Below, in pieces: positions 32,097-40,945 of a DNA stretch of 64,000 nucleotides (positions are counted from its first letter, which is position 1; the number at the start of each line of letters is the position of its first letter). The DNA is from DASSKP01 sp035695045. Its GTDB lineage: Bacteria; Actinomycetota; Actinomycetes; JAFAQI01. The notes under the pieces were generated by a model that saw only the letters and a program-made list of their open reading frames with translations, did not search any database and was not told the origin of the DNA. The stretch lies in NCBI GenBank assembly GCA_035695045.1, contig DASSEX010000028.1:49594-113593 (forward strand), written 5' to 3'. The position numbers and the translations under genes are program-made.

Positions 32097-33461
32097 ATGC
32101 CGCGCCTACGTGCACCGTCCCGCACGGTCGTGGCCGCGCTGGCCGCCGTCGCGGTCGTGGGCGTGACCGGTGGGGTGGTCGCCGCGACCAGGACCGGTTC
32201 ATCGACCCACCACGCCCACCAGGGCACCGCACCGGGTGTCGACCCGTCTGCCAACGCGACCATCGAGCTGCTCGGTCTTCGGCACGGGCTGCTCCGGTGG
32301 GACCGGCCGGCCAGGCTCGTCGTCAGCACCGGCCACCTGAGCGCGGTCACCGTCACGTCCTCGGACGGCAACCCGGTCGATGGTGTGCTCTCCGCCGATG
32401 GCAGGGAGTGGTCCAGCACCGGTCGGCTCATCCCCCGCACGCGGTACGTCGCCCGCGCCGTGCTGAGCGATGACGCCGTACGGACGTTGCGCTTTCACAC
32501 CACGGACTCGAGCAAGCACCTGACGGCGCTGCTGAGTCCGGGAGACGGCGACACCGTCGGCGTCGGATCGCCGATCGTGGTCAGCTTCAGCCGGCCGGTG
32601 CCGGATGCGAAGCGCGCGATGGTCGAGCGAGGGCTGGCTGTCTCCACCACCCCGGCCGTCGTCGGTGCCTGGCACTGGATGAACGCGCAGGAGGTGCACT
32701 GGCGGCCGCCGACGTACTGGAAGAGCGGCACCCGTGTCACGGTCAGCTCGGACCTGGACAAGCTCTACTTCGGTGGCGGCGTATGGGGCAGCGGCAAGCA
32801 CCAGACGTCGTTCCGGATCGGCCACTCGCACATCAGCCGCGTCGACGGTGCCCGGCACGAGATGTACGTCTACGACAACGGGCACCTCGTCAAGACGTTC
32901 CCGATCAGCGCCGGTCGCACCCAGTACCCGACGAAGAGCGGCGTGCACATCACGTTCGAGAAGTCACAGGTCGTGACGATGGACAGCGCGACCGTCGGCA
33001 TTCCTCGCAACTCGCCGGACGGGTACTACGAGAAGGTCTACTGGGACGTCCGCATCTCCTACGGCGGCGCCTTCGTGCACGCGGCGCCGTGGTCGGTCGC
33101 CGAGCAAGGCATCGCGAACGTCTCGCACGGCTGCGTCAACATCAGCACTGACAACGCGATCTGGTTCTACAACTTCTCGTTGCGCGGCGACATCGTGGAC
33201 GTCTACAACACCGGGGCCCCGCCCGACACCTACGACCCGGGCATGGCCGACTGGAACATGTCGTGGAAGCAGTGGCTGGCCGGTGACGCCGCACCGACGG
33301 CGGCGGCGAAGGCGCTGCGACCGCCGTGGCCGCGCAGCGTCGAGCCGCCGGCGCCGGGCACCACCACGACCAGGAAGTCCAGCCCGCCGCATCACCACAC
33401 GTCGCCCAGCCCGACGCCCAGCCCGAGCGCCTCGCCGTCACCGCGTCGCGCGACCCACTGA
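32097..33461 (+). CDS. L,D-transpeptidase (YkuD) with Ig-like domains
   Basis: Cell-wall enzyme making 3-3 peptidoglycan crosslinks, 454 aa. N-terminal signal/anchor helix (about 10-30), Ig-like domains (about 50-250) as in LdtMt2, then the YkuD domain with FPISAGR, VHAAPW and catalytic SHGCVNIS (His344, Cys346). A Pro/Ser/Thr-rich tail closes the protein. ATG 32097 has AAGGGGAG upstream. Its stop lies 5 bp from the convergent cycloligase stop. Confidence 0.93.
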   Translation: MPRLRAPSRTVVAALAAVAVVGVTGGVVAATRTGSSTHHAHQGTAPGVDPSANATIELLGLRHGLLRWDRPARLVVSTGHLSAVTVTSSDGNPVDGVLSADGREWSSTGRLIPRTRYVARAVLSDDAVRTLRFHTTDSSKHLTALLSPGDGDTVGVGSPIVVSFSRPVPDAKRAMVERGLAVSTTPAVVGAWHWMNAQEVHWRPPTYWKSGTRVTVSSDLDKLYFGGGVWGSGKHQTSFRIGHSHISRVDGARHEMYVYDNGHLVKTFPISAGRTQYPTKSGVHITFEKSQVVTMDSATVGIPRNSPDGYYEKVYWDVRISYGGAFVHAAPWSVAEQGIANVSHGCVNISTDNAIWFYNFSLRGDIVDVYNTGAPPDTYDPGMADWNMSWKQWLAGDAAPTAAAKALRPPWPRSVEPPAPGTTTTRKSSPPHHHTSPSPTPSPSASPSPRRATH

Positions 33462-33466
33462 CCGAC

Positions 33467-34024
33467 TCAGCCGCCGAGCCGCCGCAGCCCGCTCGGCGTC
33501 AGGACCGCACCGACCGGCCGGTCGTGCGGTTCGACGGGTATCTCGTCGAGCACCTCGTCGTCGAACACGACCGCGACGACCCGCGACGGCTCGACGTCCA
33601 CGAGAGCGCGGTCGAAGTGCGCCTTGCCCCAGCCGAGGCGGTTGCCGTGCACGTCCACGGCCAGCGCAGGGGCGAAGACCAGGTCGACCGAGGCGAGCGC
33701 GTCCGGTTGGACCGGCCCATCGGGCTGAAGCAGCCCGAAGGGCCCGGGCACGAGCCGCTCCCACCCGTCGTACGGCGCCCACAGCAGCCGTGGCTCCGCG
33801 ACGATGGGCACGAGGACATGGACGCCGGCGTCGCGGAGCCGGTCGAGAAGCTCGCGTGTCGGCGGCTCGGTCCCGACGCCGGCGAAGGCGGCGACCCTGG
33901 ACAAACGTCCAGCGACGACGATCCCGTGCTCGGCGAGCGGCGTCTGCGCACGGGCGATCTCGACGGCCGGCCGCGCGCCGCGCGCGGCAATGAGCCGCGA
34001 TCGGAGCAACCGCTTGGCGTCCAT
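33467..34024 (-). CDS. 5-formyltetrahydrofolate cyclo-ligase family protein
   Basis: Predicted ATP-dependent conversion of 5-formyl-THF to 5,10-methenyl-THF, 185 aa. The N-terminal KRLLRSRL, mid-region VLVPIV...PYDG and LVFAPALAVDVHGNRLGWG place it in the family. The usual glycine-rich GRGGGYYDR near the C-terminus is replaced by GWGKAHFDRAL, so activity may be altered. ATG 34024 is preferred over an upstream in-frame start. Position between fmdB and galU matches Rv0992c in M. tuberculosis. Confidence 0.85.
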   Translation of the reverse strand: MDAKRLLRSRLIAARGARPAVEIARAQTPLAEHGIVVAGRLSRVAAFAGVGTEPPTRELLDRLRDAGVHVLVPIVAEPRLLWAPYDGWERLVPGPFGLLQPDGPVQPDALASVDLVFAPALAVDVHGNRLGWGKAHFDRALVDVEPSRVVAVVFDDEVLDEIPVEPHDRPVGAVLTPSGLRRLGG

Positions 34025-34089
34025 GGCGTGCGAGCATCGCACTCGAACGCGATCGACGGCAGCGGGCCGACGTCGGGAAGGAGGCAGCC

Positions 34090-36069
34090 GTGACCTTGCG
34101 CCTGCGGCTGTCGCTCGCCTTCCTGCTCGTGGTGATCGTCCCGCTCGTCGTCGCCGCGATCGTCGTCGGACGCGGCGTCCCGCACGCTCTCGACACGGCC
34201 GCGGAGAACCGCCTGGCGGCCTCGCGCGCAGGTGCCGTGGCGCTGGTGCAGGAGGTGTGCACCGAGGCCCGGATGACCGCGGAGGTCCTCGGCCGCGAAG
34301 CGGTCAGCACGTCCGCGTCGCGAGCGACCGCAGACGTCGTGGGGCGCGGCCTGGCGGCGTACGCGGTGGTCACGTCGAAGAACGGCACGATCACCGGCCG
34401 GGCCGGCAGCCTTCCGGTCGGTGGACAGCTGCGTCCCCAGGACCTCGGCTCGTGCAGCCGCCGTCAGGCCCCCGTGACCAGCGTCGCCGCGATCGCCGAC
34501 TCCGTGGACATCCGCTCGACGACGGGTGCGACCCTCGGCCAGGCCGCGGTGGCGGTGCCCCTCGACCGCAGTGCAGTGTCACGGATCGCGGCGGCATCCA
34601 ACGCCGAGGTGACGCTCCTCGCGGGGCGTCGGGTCATCGCCTCGACGTTGCCCTCCGCCGCCGCGGCACAGGTGGCCAGGGTCGCGGCGGCTCATCCTGC
34701 CTCGACGGACTCCCGGCATGCAGGAAGCCGGCTCATCACCGTCGCGTCGGTCGGCGAGGGCCAGGCCGAAATGGTCCTCAGCGTCGACCGGCCGCAGGTC
34801 AACGGTCTCGAAGCGCTCGTCGTCGCCGTCCTCATCGCGGCACTCATTCTCTCGGCGCTGATCGGCTGGCTGCTGGCGCGGGTCACGACCCGGCCGCTCG
34901 CCGACCTGTCGGAGGCGGCCGCCCGCGTGGCCGGCGGTGACCTCGACACCCGCATCGTGGTGCGCAGCCGCGACGAGGTCGGGCAGCTCGCGACCGCGTT
35001 CAACGAGATGACCGACGAGCTGCGCAGCTACATCAACGAGCTGGAGACCAACCGTGACGAGCTGCGCCGCAACCTCGCGCGGCTCGGCGACACCCTGTCG
35101 GGCACTCATGACCTCGGCCGGATCCTGACCGTCATCCTCGACACGGCGATCGCGAGCACGAGGGCGTCGGCCGGCGCCGTCTACGTCACACAGCCCAGCC
35201 GCGAGGAGCTGCAGCTGAAGGCGAGCCGGGGGCTGGCCGTCGAGACCGCGTCGTCGACGTCACGAATCCGGCTCGGTGACGGCGTCACCGGTCGCGTCGC
35301 CTCCACGGGAGAGGCGGTGCGCGGTCGGGTCGGCAGCGAGGGCCTCGAGCTGTCGCCGAGCGAACCGACGGCGACCGAGCTGATCAGCGTGCCGCTGCGC
35401 GCCAGCGAAGGCATCATCGGCGTGCTGAACCTTTATGACCGCTCGGACGACAAGCCCTTCGACGACCGTGACCTGGAGACGATCCGCACGTTCGCCGGTC
35501 AGGCGTCGGTCGCACTGGACAACGTCCTGCTCCACCAGGAGGCGCAGCGGCTGTCGGTGACCGACGGCCTCACCGGCCTGGGCAACTACCGCTTCTTCCA
35601 GAGCACTCTCGCCCGTGAGGTCGAGCGCGCCAGCCGGTTCCACCGGTCGCTCGCCGTGTGCATGCTCGACCTCGACCTGTTCAAGCAGGTCAACGACGCG
35701 CACGGCCATCAGGTCGGCGACGCGGTGATGGTCGAGGTCGCCGACCGCATTCGCGACGAGATCCGAGAGGTCGACGTCGTCGCGCGTTACGGCGGTGAGG
35801 AGTTCGTCGTCGTCCTTCCCGAGACCGGGCGGGAAGGCGCGGGATACACCGCCGAGCGGATCTGCAACGCGATCCGCCGGCGTCCCATCGTCGTCGGCGG
35901 CCTGCAGCTGCGCATCACCGTCTCTGCCGGCGTCGCCGTGTTCCCGATGCACGGGGACACGCCGGCGTCGATCGTGCGCGCCGCCGACGAGGCGCTGTAC
36001 GCCGCCAAAGCCGGTGGCCGCGACCGCTGGCGGATGGCGCCGGACCCGGTCGTCGCGCAACCTCGTTAG
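34090..36069 (+). CDS. Membrane GGDEF diguanylate cyclase with HAMP and GAF domains
   Basis: A 659-aa sensor cyclase producing c-di-GMP: TM helix (about 6-28), extracellular sensing region (30-235), TM helix (about 240-262), HAMP (about 262-315), coiled coil, GAF (about 330-485) and GGDEF domain with the active signature GGEEF (about 567) plus DLDLFKQVND and RxxD-like elements. GTG 34090 has AAGGAGG 5 bp upstream. It is divergent from the cycloligase gene; galU follows 10 bp downstream but has its own leaderless promoter pattern. Confidence 0.94.
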   Translation: MTLRLRLSLAFLLVVIVPLVVAAIVVGRGVPHALDTAAENRLAASRAGAVALVQEVCTEARMTAEVLGREAVSTSASRATADVVGRGLAAYAVVTSKNGTITGRAGSLPVGGQLRPQDLGSCSRRQAPVTSVAAIADSVDIRSTTGATLGQAAVAVPLDRSAVSRIAAASNAEVTLLAGRRVIASTLPSAAAAQVARVAAAHPASTDSRHAGSRLITVASVGEGQAEMVLSVDRPQVNGLEALVVAVLIAALILSALIGWLLARVTTRPLADLSEAAARVAGGDLDTRIVVRSRDEVGQLATAFNEMTDELRSYINELETNRDELRRNLARLGDTLSGTHDLGRILTVILDTAIASTRASAGAVYVTQPSREELQLKASRGLAVETASSTSRIRLGDGVTGRVASTGEAVRGRVGSEGLELSPSEPTATELISVPLRASEGIIGVLNLYDRSDDKPFDDRDLETIRTFAGQASVALDNVLLHQEAQRLSVTDGLTGLGNYRFFQSTLAREVERASRFHRSLAVCMLDLDLFKQVNDAHGHQVGDAVMVEVADRIRDEIREVDVVARYGGEEFVVVLPETGREGAGYTAERICNAIRRRPIVVGGLQLRITVSAGVAVFPMHGDTPASIVRAADEALYAAKAGGRDRWRMAPDPVVAQPR

Positions 36070-36079
36070 GGTTGCGGAC

Positions 36080-37006
36080 ATGAGCCAGCGGGTCACGAAG
36101 GCAGTCATCCCGGCTGCCGGGCTCGGCACGAGATTCCTTCCGGCGACGAAGTCGACCCCGAAGGAGATGCTGCCGGTCGTCGACAAACCGGCTATCCAGT
36201 ACGTCGTCGAGGAGTGCGCTCGGGCCGGTCTCGACGACGTCCTCGTGGTGATCGGCCGCAACAAGTCCTCACTCGAGGACCACTTCGACCGGGCCTACGA
36301 GCTCGAGCACAAGCTCGAGGGCGACGACGGCAAGCGCGACCTGCTCGACCGGGTTCGCGACTCCACGGACATCGCGACGCTGCACTTCGTCCGGCAGAAG
36401 GATCCGCGCGGTCTCGGACACGCGGTCTCGGTCGCGGAGGCGCACGTCGGTCGCGAACCGTTCGCCGTCCTGCTCGGTGACGACCTGATCGACGAGCGCG
36501 ACGAGCTGCTCACGCGGATGATCGACGTGCAGGCCAGGCTCGGTGGCTGTGTGCTCGCGCTCATGGAGGTGCCGCGAGAGTCGATCTCGCTGTACGGCTG
36601 CGCCGTCGCCGAACCGACAGGCGAAGAGGACGTCGTACGAGTGACGGGGCTGGTCGAGAAGCCGTCGGTCCAGGAGGCGCCGAGCAACCTCGCGCTCATC
36701 GGCCGCTACGTCCTGACTCCGGAGATCTTCGACGCGCTCGCCGAGACGAAGCCCGGCCGGGGAGGCGAGATCCAGGTCACGGACGCGATCGCGAGCCTCG
36801 TCGGCGACGTGCCGGGCGGTCCGGTGCACGGCGTGGTGTTCCGCGGGCGGCGTTACGACACCGGTGACAAGGCCGACTACCTGCGCTCGATCGTGCAGAT
36901 CGCGTGCGACCGCGAGGATCTCGGTCCGGACTTCCGCGCCTGGCTCGCCGACTTCGCGGCGCAGCGGTTGCCGCTCGGCGACCCCGCGCAGCCGCTGCGC
37001 CCGTGA
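36080..37006 (+). CDS. galU: UTP--glucose-1-phosphate uridylyltransferase
   Basis: Makes UDP-glucose for cell-wall and exopolysaccharide synthesis, 308 aa. Nucleotide-binding start AVIPAAGLGTRFLPATKSTPK with KEMLPVVDKPAIQY, LGDD and the C-terminal VFRGRRYDTGDKADYL are all present. ATG 36080 follows a TAGGGT box by 7 bp (leaderless). Its stop overlaps the MoeA-like gene, as in the M. tuberculosis galU-moeA1 pair. Confidence 0.96.
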   Translation: MSQRVTKAVIPAAGLGTRFLPATKSTPKEMLPVVDKPAIQYVVEECARAGLDDVLVVIGRNKSSLEDHFDRAYELEHKLEGDDGKRDLLDRVRDSTDIATLHFVRQKDPRGLGHAVSVAEAHVGREPFAVLLGDDLIDERDELLTRMIDVQARLGGCVLALMEVPRESISLYGCAVAEPTGEEDVVRVTGLVEKPSVQEAPSNLALIGRYVLTPEIFDALAETKPGRGGEIQVTDAIASLVGDVPGGPVHGVVFRGRRYDTGDKADYLRSIVQIACDREDLGPDFRAWLADFAAQRLPLGDPAQPLRP

Positions 37007-38250
37007 CCGCCGCCGGGGGCAGCGAGCTGAAGCCGGTCGACGCGCACCTCGAGGATGTCCTGCGTGTCGTCTCGCCGTTGAGCTCGCTCGAGCTCACGCT
37101 CCCGGACGCGCACGGATGCGTGTTGGCCGAAGACGTGACGTCGACATTTCCGTTGCCGCCGTTCGACAACTCCGCGATGGACGGCTACGCCGTCCGGTCG
37201 GCAGACCTCGCCAGCGCGAGCGAATCGTCGCCGGTGGCGCTGCCCGTCGTCGGTGACATCGCCGCCGGCTCGACCGGTGCCTACAACGTGCAGCCGGGCT
37301 TGTGCGTCCGGATCATGACCGGCGCCCCGATGCCCGCAGGGGCCGATGCCGTCGTGCCGCTTGAGTGGACCGACGGTGGCATCGCCCAGGTGCGGATCTC
37401 GCGAGCGCCGCAACCGGGTGCGCACATCCGGCGGGCCGGGGAGGACCTCACGCCCGGGTCGGTCGTGCTTTCGGCGGGGACGCATCTCGGCGCCACCCAG
37501 ATCGGCCTGCTCGCGGCCGTCGGACGAGAGCGCGTGCTGGCCCGGCCGCGCCCGCGGGTCGTCGTCCTCTCCACCGGCAGCGAGCTCGTCGATCCCGGCA
37601 CCCCGCTCAGCACGGGCAAGATCCCGGACTCCAACAGCACGCTGCTCACGGCCGCGGCGCGGGAAGCCGGCGCCATCGCCTTCCGCGTCGGCATCGTGCC
37701 GGATGACCCGCGGGTGCTGCTGGACACGCTGGAGGACCAGCTGATCCGGGCCGACCTCGTGCTGACGAGCGGCGGCGTCAGCGTCGGCGCCTACGACGTC
37801 GTCAAGGAAGCGATCGGCCGCCTCGGTGACGTGCGCTTCGACAAGGTCGCGATGCAGCCCGGGATGCCTCAGGGCTTCGGCGTGATCGGTCCGGACCGCA
37901 CGCCGTTCTTCGGCCTGCCGGGCAACCCGGTCAGTGCGTACGTCTCCTTCGAGGTGTTCGTGCGCCCCGCGCTGCGCCGCATGTTGGGTGTCGAGCCCAT
38001 CAACCGGCCGACGGTGCGGGCGCGGCTGACCTCGCCGCTCACGTCTCCGCCGGGCAAGCGCACCTTCGCGCGTGCACGGATGACAGTGGAGGACGGCACC
38101 TACGTCGTCAGCCCTGTCGGCGGCAGCGGCTCGCATCTCATCGCATCGCTGGCGCAGGCCAACGCGTTCGCCGTCGTGCCCGAGTCAGTGACATCGGTCG
38201 ACGCCGGTGAGGCCATCGCGACGATGCTGCTCGAACGGCGCCAGACATGA
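37003..38250 (+). CDS. glp: MoeA/gephyrin-like protein Glp
   Basis: A 415-aa MoeA-family protein with all four domains: NSAMDGYAVR (about 55), MTGAPMPAGADAV, the MPT-binding fold STGSELVDPG...PDSNS and TSGGVSVGAYDVVKEAI. The genome position right after galU and upstream of rimJ and sepX/glpR identifies it with Rv0994/Corynebacterium Glp, which is a gephyrin-like partner of the SepF-linked membrane receptor GlpR in cell division rather than, or as well as, a MoCo synthesis enzyme. GTG 37003 overlaps galU. Confidence 0.87.
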   Translation: MTAAGGSELKPVDAHLEDVLRVVSPLSSLELTLPDAHGCVLAEDVTSTFPLPPFDNSAMDGYAVRSADLASASESSPVALPVVGDIAAGSTGAYNVQPGLCVRIMTGAPMPAGADAVVPLEWTDGGIAQVRISRAPQPGAHIRRAGEDLTPGSVVLSAGTHLGATQIGLLAAVGRERVLARPRPRVVVLSTGSELVDPGTPLSTGKIPDSNSTLLTAAAREAGAIAFRVGIVPDDPRVLLDTLEDQLIRADLVLTSGGVSVGAYDVVKEAIGRLGDVRFDKVAMQPGMPQGFGVIGPDRTPFFGLPGNPVSAYVSFEVFVRPALRRMLGVEPINRPTVRARLTSPLTSPPGKRTFARARMTVEDGTYVVSPVGGSGSHLIASLAQANAFAVVPESVTSVDAGEAIATMLLERRQT

Positions 38251-38717
38251 GCGAGTTCACCCATCTCGACGACACCGGCGCCGCGCGCATGGTGGACGTG
38301 TCCGCCAAGGACGTGACCGCCCGTACGGCGACCGCGACCGGACGCGTCGTCGTCAGCGCCGAGGTCGTCGAACTGCTGCGCGGCGGTGGCCTGCCGAAAG
38401 GCGACGCACTGGCCGTCGCGCGAATCGCCGGCATCATGGCCGCGAAGCGCACTCCCGACCTGGTGCCGCTGTGTCATCCGATCGCGATCCATGGAGTGAC
38501 CGTCGACCTGGACGTGCTGGATGACGCGGTGACGATCCAGGCGACCGTCCGCACCGCCGACCGCACCGGAGTGGAGATGGAAGCGCTCACCTGTGTCGTC
38601 GTCGCCGGGCTCGCTCTCGTCGACATGGTCAAGGCGGTGGACCCGGCGGCGGCCATCACGGACGTGCTGGTCGTCGAGAAGACCGGGGGCAAGACCGGCA
38701 CCTGGCGGCGGTCATGA
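38247..38717 (+). CDS. moaC: Cyclic pyranopterin monophosphate synthase MoaC
   Basis: Second step of molybdenum-cofactor synthesis, 156 aa. Signature ARMVDVSAKDVTAR at the start, LCHPIAIHGV (about 74-83) and EMEALTCVVVAGLALVDMVKAVD are typical. ATG 38247 overlaps glp by 4 bp and its stop overlaps the mog gene, so they are translated together. Confidence 0.96.
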   Translation: MSEFTHLDDTGAARMVDVSAKDVTARTATATGRVVVSAEVVELLRGGGLPKGDALAVARIAGIMAAKRTPDLVPLCHPIAIHGVTVDLDVLDDAVTIQATVRTADRTGVEMEALTCVVVAGLALVDMVKAVDPAAAITDVLVVEKTGGKTGTWRRS

Positions 38718-39211
38718 GCGCCGAGGCGTTGCCGGCCGACGCGCGGGCCCGGGTGATCACCGTCTCCGACCGGTCACACGGGGGTCTTCGACACGACACG
38801 TCGGGCCCGTTGCTGTCACAGCTGTTGCAGGAGCTCGGCTTCGCCGAGGCCGAGGTCGTGGTCGTGCCGGACGAGGTCGACGAGATCCGGGCTGCGCTGC
38901 GTGCGGCGATCGACGCCGGTGTCGACCTCGTCGCCACCACGGGTGGCACCGGCTTCGCGCCGCGCGACGTCACGCCGGAGGCGACGCGCGACGTGATCGA
39001 GCGGGAGGCGCCGGGGCTGGCCGAGGCGTTGCGCTTGTTCAACCGCGAGACGGTGCCGACGACCATCCTGTCCCGTGCGGTGGCCGGCATCGCCGCCTCG
39101 ACGATCATCGTCAACCTGCCCGGATCGACCGGTGGCGTCCGCGACGGAGTCGCGGTGCTCGGTCCGGTGATCGGGCATGCCGTCGTGCAGCTGCGCGGCG
39201 GCGATCACTGA
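38714..39211 (+). CDS. mog: MoaB/Mog-family molybdenum cofactor protein
   Basis: A 165-aa molybdopterin adenylyltransferase-like protein. The fold is shown by RVITVSDRSHGG (about 12-23), VATTGGTGFAPRDVTPEAT (about 75) and IVNLPGSTGGVRDGVA. ATG 38714 overlaps moaC by 4 bp. With moaC and the MoeA-like glp it gives part of a MoCo pathway; moaA, moaD and moaE are not in the window. Confidence 0.92.
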   Translation: MSAEALPADARARVITVSDRSHGGLRHDTSGPLLSQLLQELGFAEAEVVVVPDEVDEIRAALRAAIDAGVDLVATTGGTGFAPRDVTPEATRDVIEREAPGLAEALRLFNRETVPTTILSRAVAGIAASTIIVNLPGSTGGVRDGVAVLGPVIGHAVVQLRGGDH

Positions 39212-39213
39212 CG

Positions 39214-39834
39214 ATGCCGGCGCGCGCCCCGGGCTGGCCGGCGACGCTCACCGAGGACCGCGTCATGTTGCGGCCGTTGCGCTTGCGCGACGGACCGGCA
39301 TGGGTCGAGGTGCGCAAGGCGAACATCGACTGGCTGCGTCCGTGGGAGGCGACTCCTCCGGGCGGCCCGGTCGTGGTGTCGACGTCGTACGCCGTCTTCT
39401 GGGCGATGGTGCGCGGCCAACGGCGACAGGCACGACGTGGCGGTGGTCTGCCCTTCGCCGTCCTCTACGACGGCCGGCTCGTCGGCCAGCTCAACATCGG
39501 TGGCATCGTGCGCGGGTCGCTGCACAGCTGCCACATCGGCTACTGGATCGACTCGCGCGTCGCCGGTCGCGGAATCATGACCACAGCGGTGGCGATGGCC
39601 ACGGACCACGCGTTCTGGGCCGTCGGCCTGCACCGCGTCGAGATCAACATCCGGCCGGAGAATGCGGCGAGCCGCCGCGTCGTGGAGAAGCTGGGTTTCC
39701 GTGAAGAGTCGCTGCGACGACGTTTCCTGCACATCGACGGCGAGTGGCGCGACCACCTTTCCTATGCGCTGGTGCGGGAAGAAGTGTCCGGCGGGCTCCT
39801 GGCGAGGTGGCGACGCAACCGCGGCAGTGCATGA
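39214..39834 (+). CDS. rimJ: RimJ/RimL-type GNAT N-acetyltransferase
   Basis: A 206-aa acetyltransferase with GNAT core GYWIDSRVAGRGIMTTAV (acetyl-CoA loop, about 107-124) and VEINIRPENAASRRVVEKLGF, followed by DHLSYAL. It resembles Rv0995 by sequence type and position; the substrate, classically ribosomal protein S5, is not proven here. It starts 2 bp after mog and is followed by a 103-bp gap before sepX. Confidence 0.9.
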   Translation: MPARAPGWPATLTEDRVMLRPLRLRDGPAWVEVRKANIDWLRPWEATPPGGPVVVSTSYAVFWAMVRGQRRQARRGGGLPFAVLYDGRLVGQLNIGGIVRGSLHSCHIGYWIDSRVAGRGIMTTAVAMATDHAFWAVGLHRVEINIRPENAASRRVVEKLGFREESLRRRFLHIDGEWRDHLSYALVREEVSGGLLARWRRNRGSA

Positions 39835-39937
39835 GCCTTTACGGTCGACTTGACGACACACCGCCGTAGGTGCGTGCTCCGTGGCGATGACGTGGCTAGC
39901 GTGACGCGGCAATGAACATGCGTCGGAGGAGCCGGGC

Positions 39938-40741
39938 GTGAGCGCCGTCATCTACGCCGCGATCGTCGTGATGTGGGCCGTGGTCCTGGTGCCGATGTGG
40001 TTGCGCCGGCACGACGCGGCGACCGAGTCACGGTCGGTCGAGCGCTTCTCGACCGCGATGCGCACGCTGTCGCGCCGCACTCACGCGACTCCAGGTCGGC
40101 GTTACGTCGTCATGCCGCGACGTCAGGCCGGCACGGTGTCCGTCCACGTGACCGGTGCGGCGGTGGCCGCGAGCGGTTCCGCTCGTCCGAGCCGCCCGGC
40201 GGCGTCGAACGCGCGCGTGACGATGGTCCGCCGTCGGCGGCGCACCACATTCGCGCTCCTCGGCCTGGTGACCCTGACCGCGTTGCTCGCGGTCGCGGGC
40301 GCCTTCCCGTGGCTTCTGCAGGTCGTCTTCGACCTGCTGCTCGTCGCTTTCCTGGCGCACCTGCGGACGCAGGCCCGACGCGCTGCAGCCGTGGCCCGTC
40401 CCCGTCGCCAGGCCCCGGTTGCAGCCGCTGCACCTGCCCGGCCGGTCCGCCGCGCGCCGGCCGCCCCGGTTGCCGAGCCTGCGCTTGTCGCGCCCGCAGC
40501 CGACGTGTCCTGGACCGAGGAGCTGCGCGCGGGTTCGGGGTTCGCCGTCGAGGTCGAGGTCGAGGACACCTGGCAGCCGGTTCCCGTGCCGCCGCCGACC
40601 TACACGCTCAAGCCGCCGGCTCCGGCGCCCGCTTCGGCGGCGTACGACGCGGCCGGCACCGAGGCGACGCAGCGGGTCTCCGACGAGGCGCCGACCGAGC
40701 TCGACGAGATCCTCGAGCGGCGCTGGGCCGTCAACGACTGA
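39938..40741 (+). CDS. sepX: Divisome membrane protein SepX/GlpR
   Basis: A 267-aa membrane protein with an N-terminal helix (MSAVIYAAIVVMWAVVLVPM), a cytoplasmic stretch with WLRRHDAATESRSVERFSTA, two further hydrophobic helices (about 100-145) and a Pro/Ala-rich acidic tail ending ELDEILERRWAVND. This matches SepX of Streptomyces / GlpR of Corynebacterium, which bind the MoeA-like Glp in septum formation, and the Rv0996 locus. GTG 39938 has CGGAGGA 7 bp upstream. Confidence 0.87.
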   Translation: MSAVIYAAIVVMWAVVLVPMWLRRHDAATESRSVERFSTAMRTLSRRTHATPGRRYVVMPRRQAGTVSVHVTGAAVAASGSARPSRPAASNARVTMVRRRRRTTFALLGLVTLTALLAVAGAFPWLLQVVFDLLLVAFLAHLRTQARRAAAVARPRRQAPVAAAAPARPVRRAPAAPVAEPALVAPAADVSWTEELRAGSGFAVEVEVEDTWQPVPVPPPTYTLKPPAPAPASAAYDAAGTEATQRVSDEAPTELDEILERRWAVND

Positions 40742-40782
40742 GCCTCCGCCCGCGGCAATCGGCTAGGCTGGTCCGCGCACTT

Positions 40783-40858
40783 GGGGCTGTAGCGCAGTTG
40801 GTAGCGCGCTTCGTTCGCATCGAAGAGGTCCGGGGTTCGACTCCCCGCAGCTCCACCA
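40783..40858 (+). tRNA. tRNA-Ala (anticodon CGC)
   Basis: A 76-nt cloverleaf with CCA encoded. The acceptor stem pairs GGGGCTG with CAGCTCC and contains the G3-U70 wobble pair that defines alanine tRNAs. Anticodon arm CTTCG/CGAAG encloses loop TTCGCAT, anticodon CGC (GCG codons). The T arm has GGTTCGACTC. A TAGGCT -10-like box ends 13 bp before the gene. Confidence 0.97.
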
Positions 40859-40945
40859 CATGCCGGGCGGATTCGGACGCCTCTCAGCGATCCTTCATCT
40901 AAGCCGCCGTACATTGACCTCTCGCTGACCCGCGGGAGCGCGTTC

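Noticed and set aside
40783..40858. tRNA-Ala as an attachment site
   Set aside because: No integrase and no second copy of the tRNA 3' end was seen in the window; kept only as a weak possibility.
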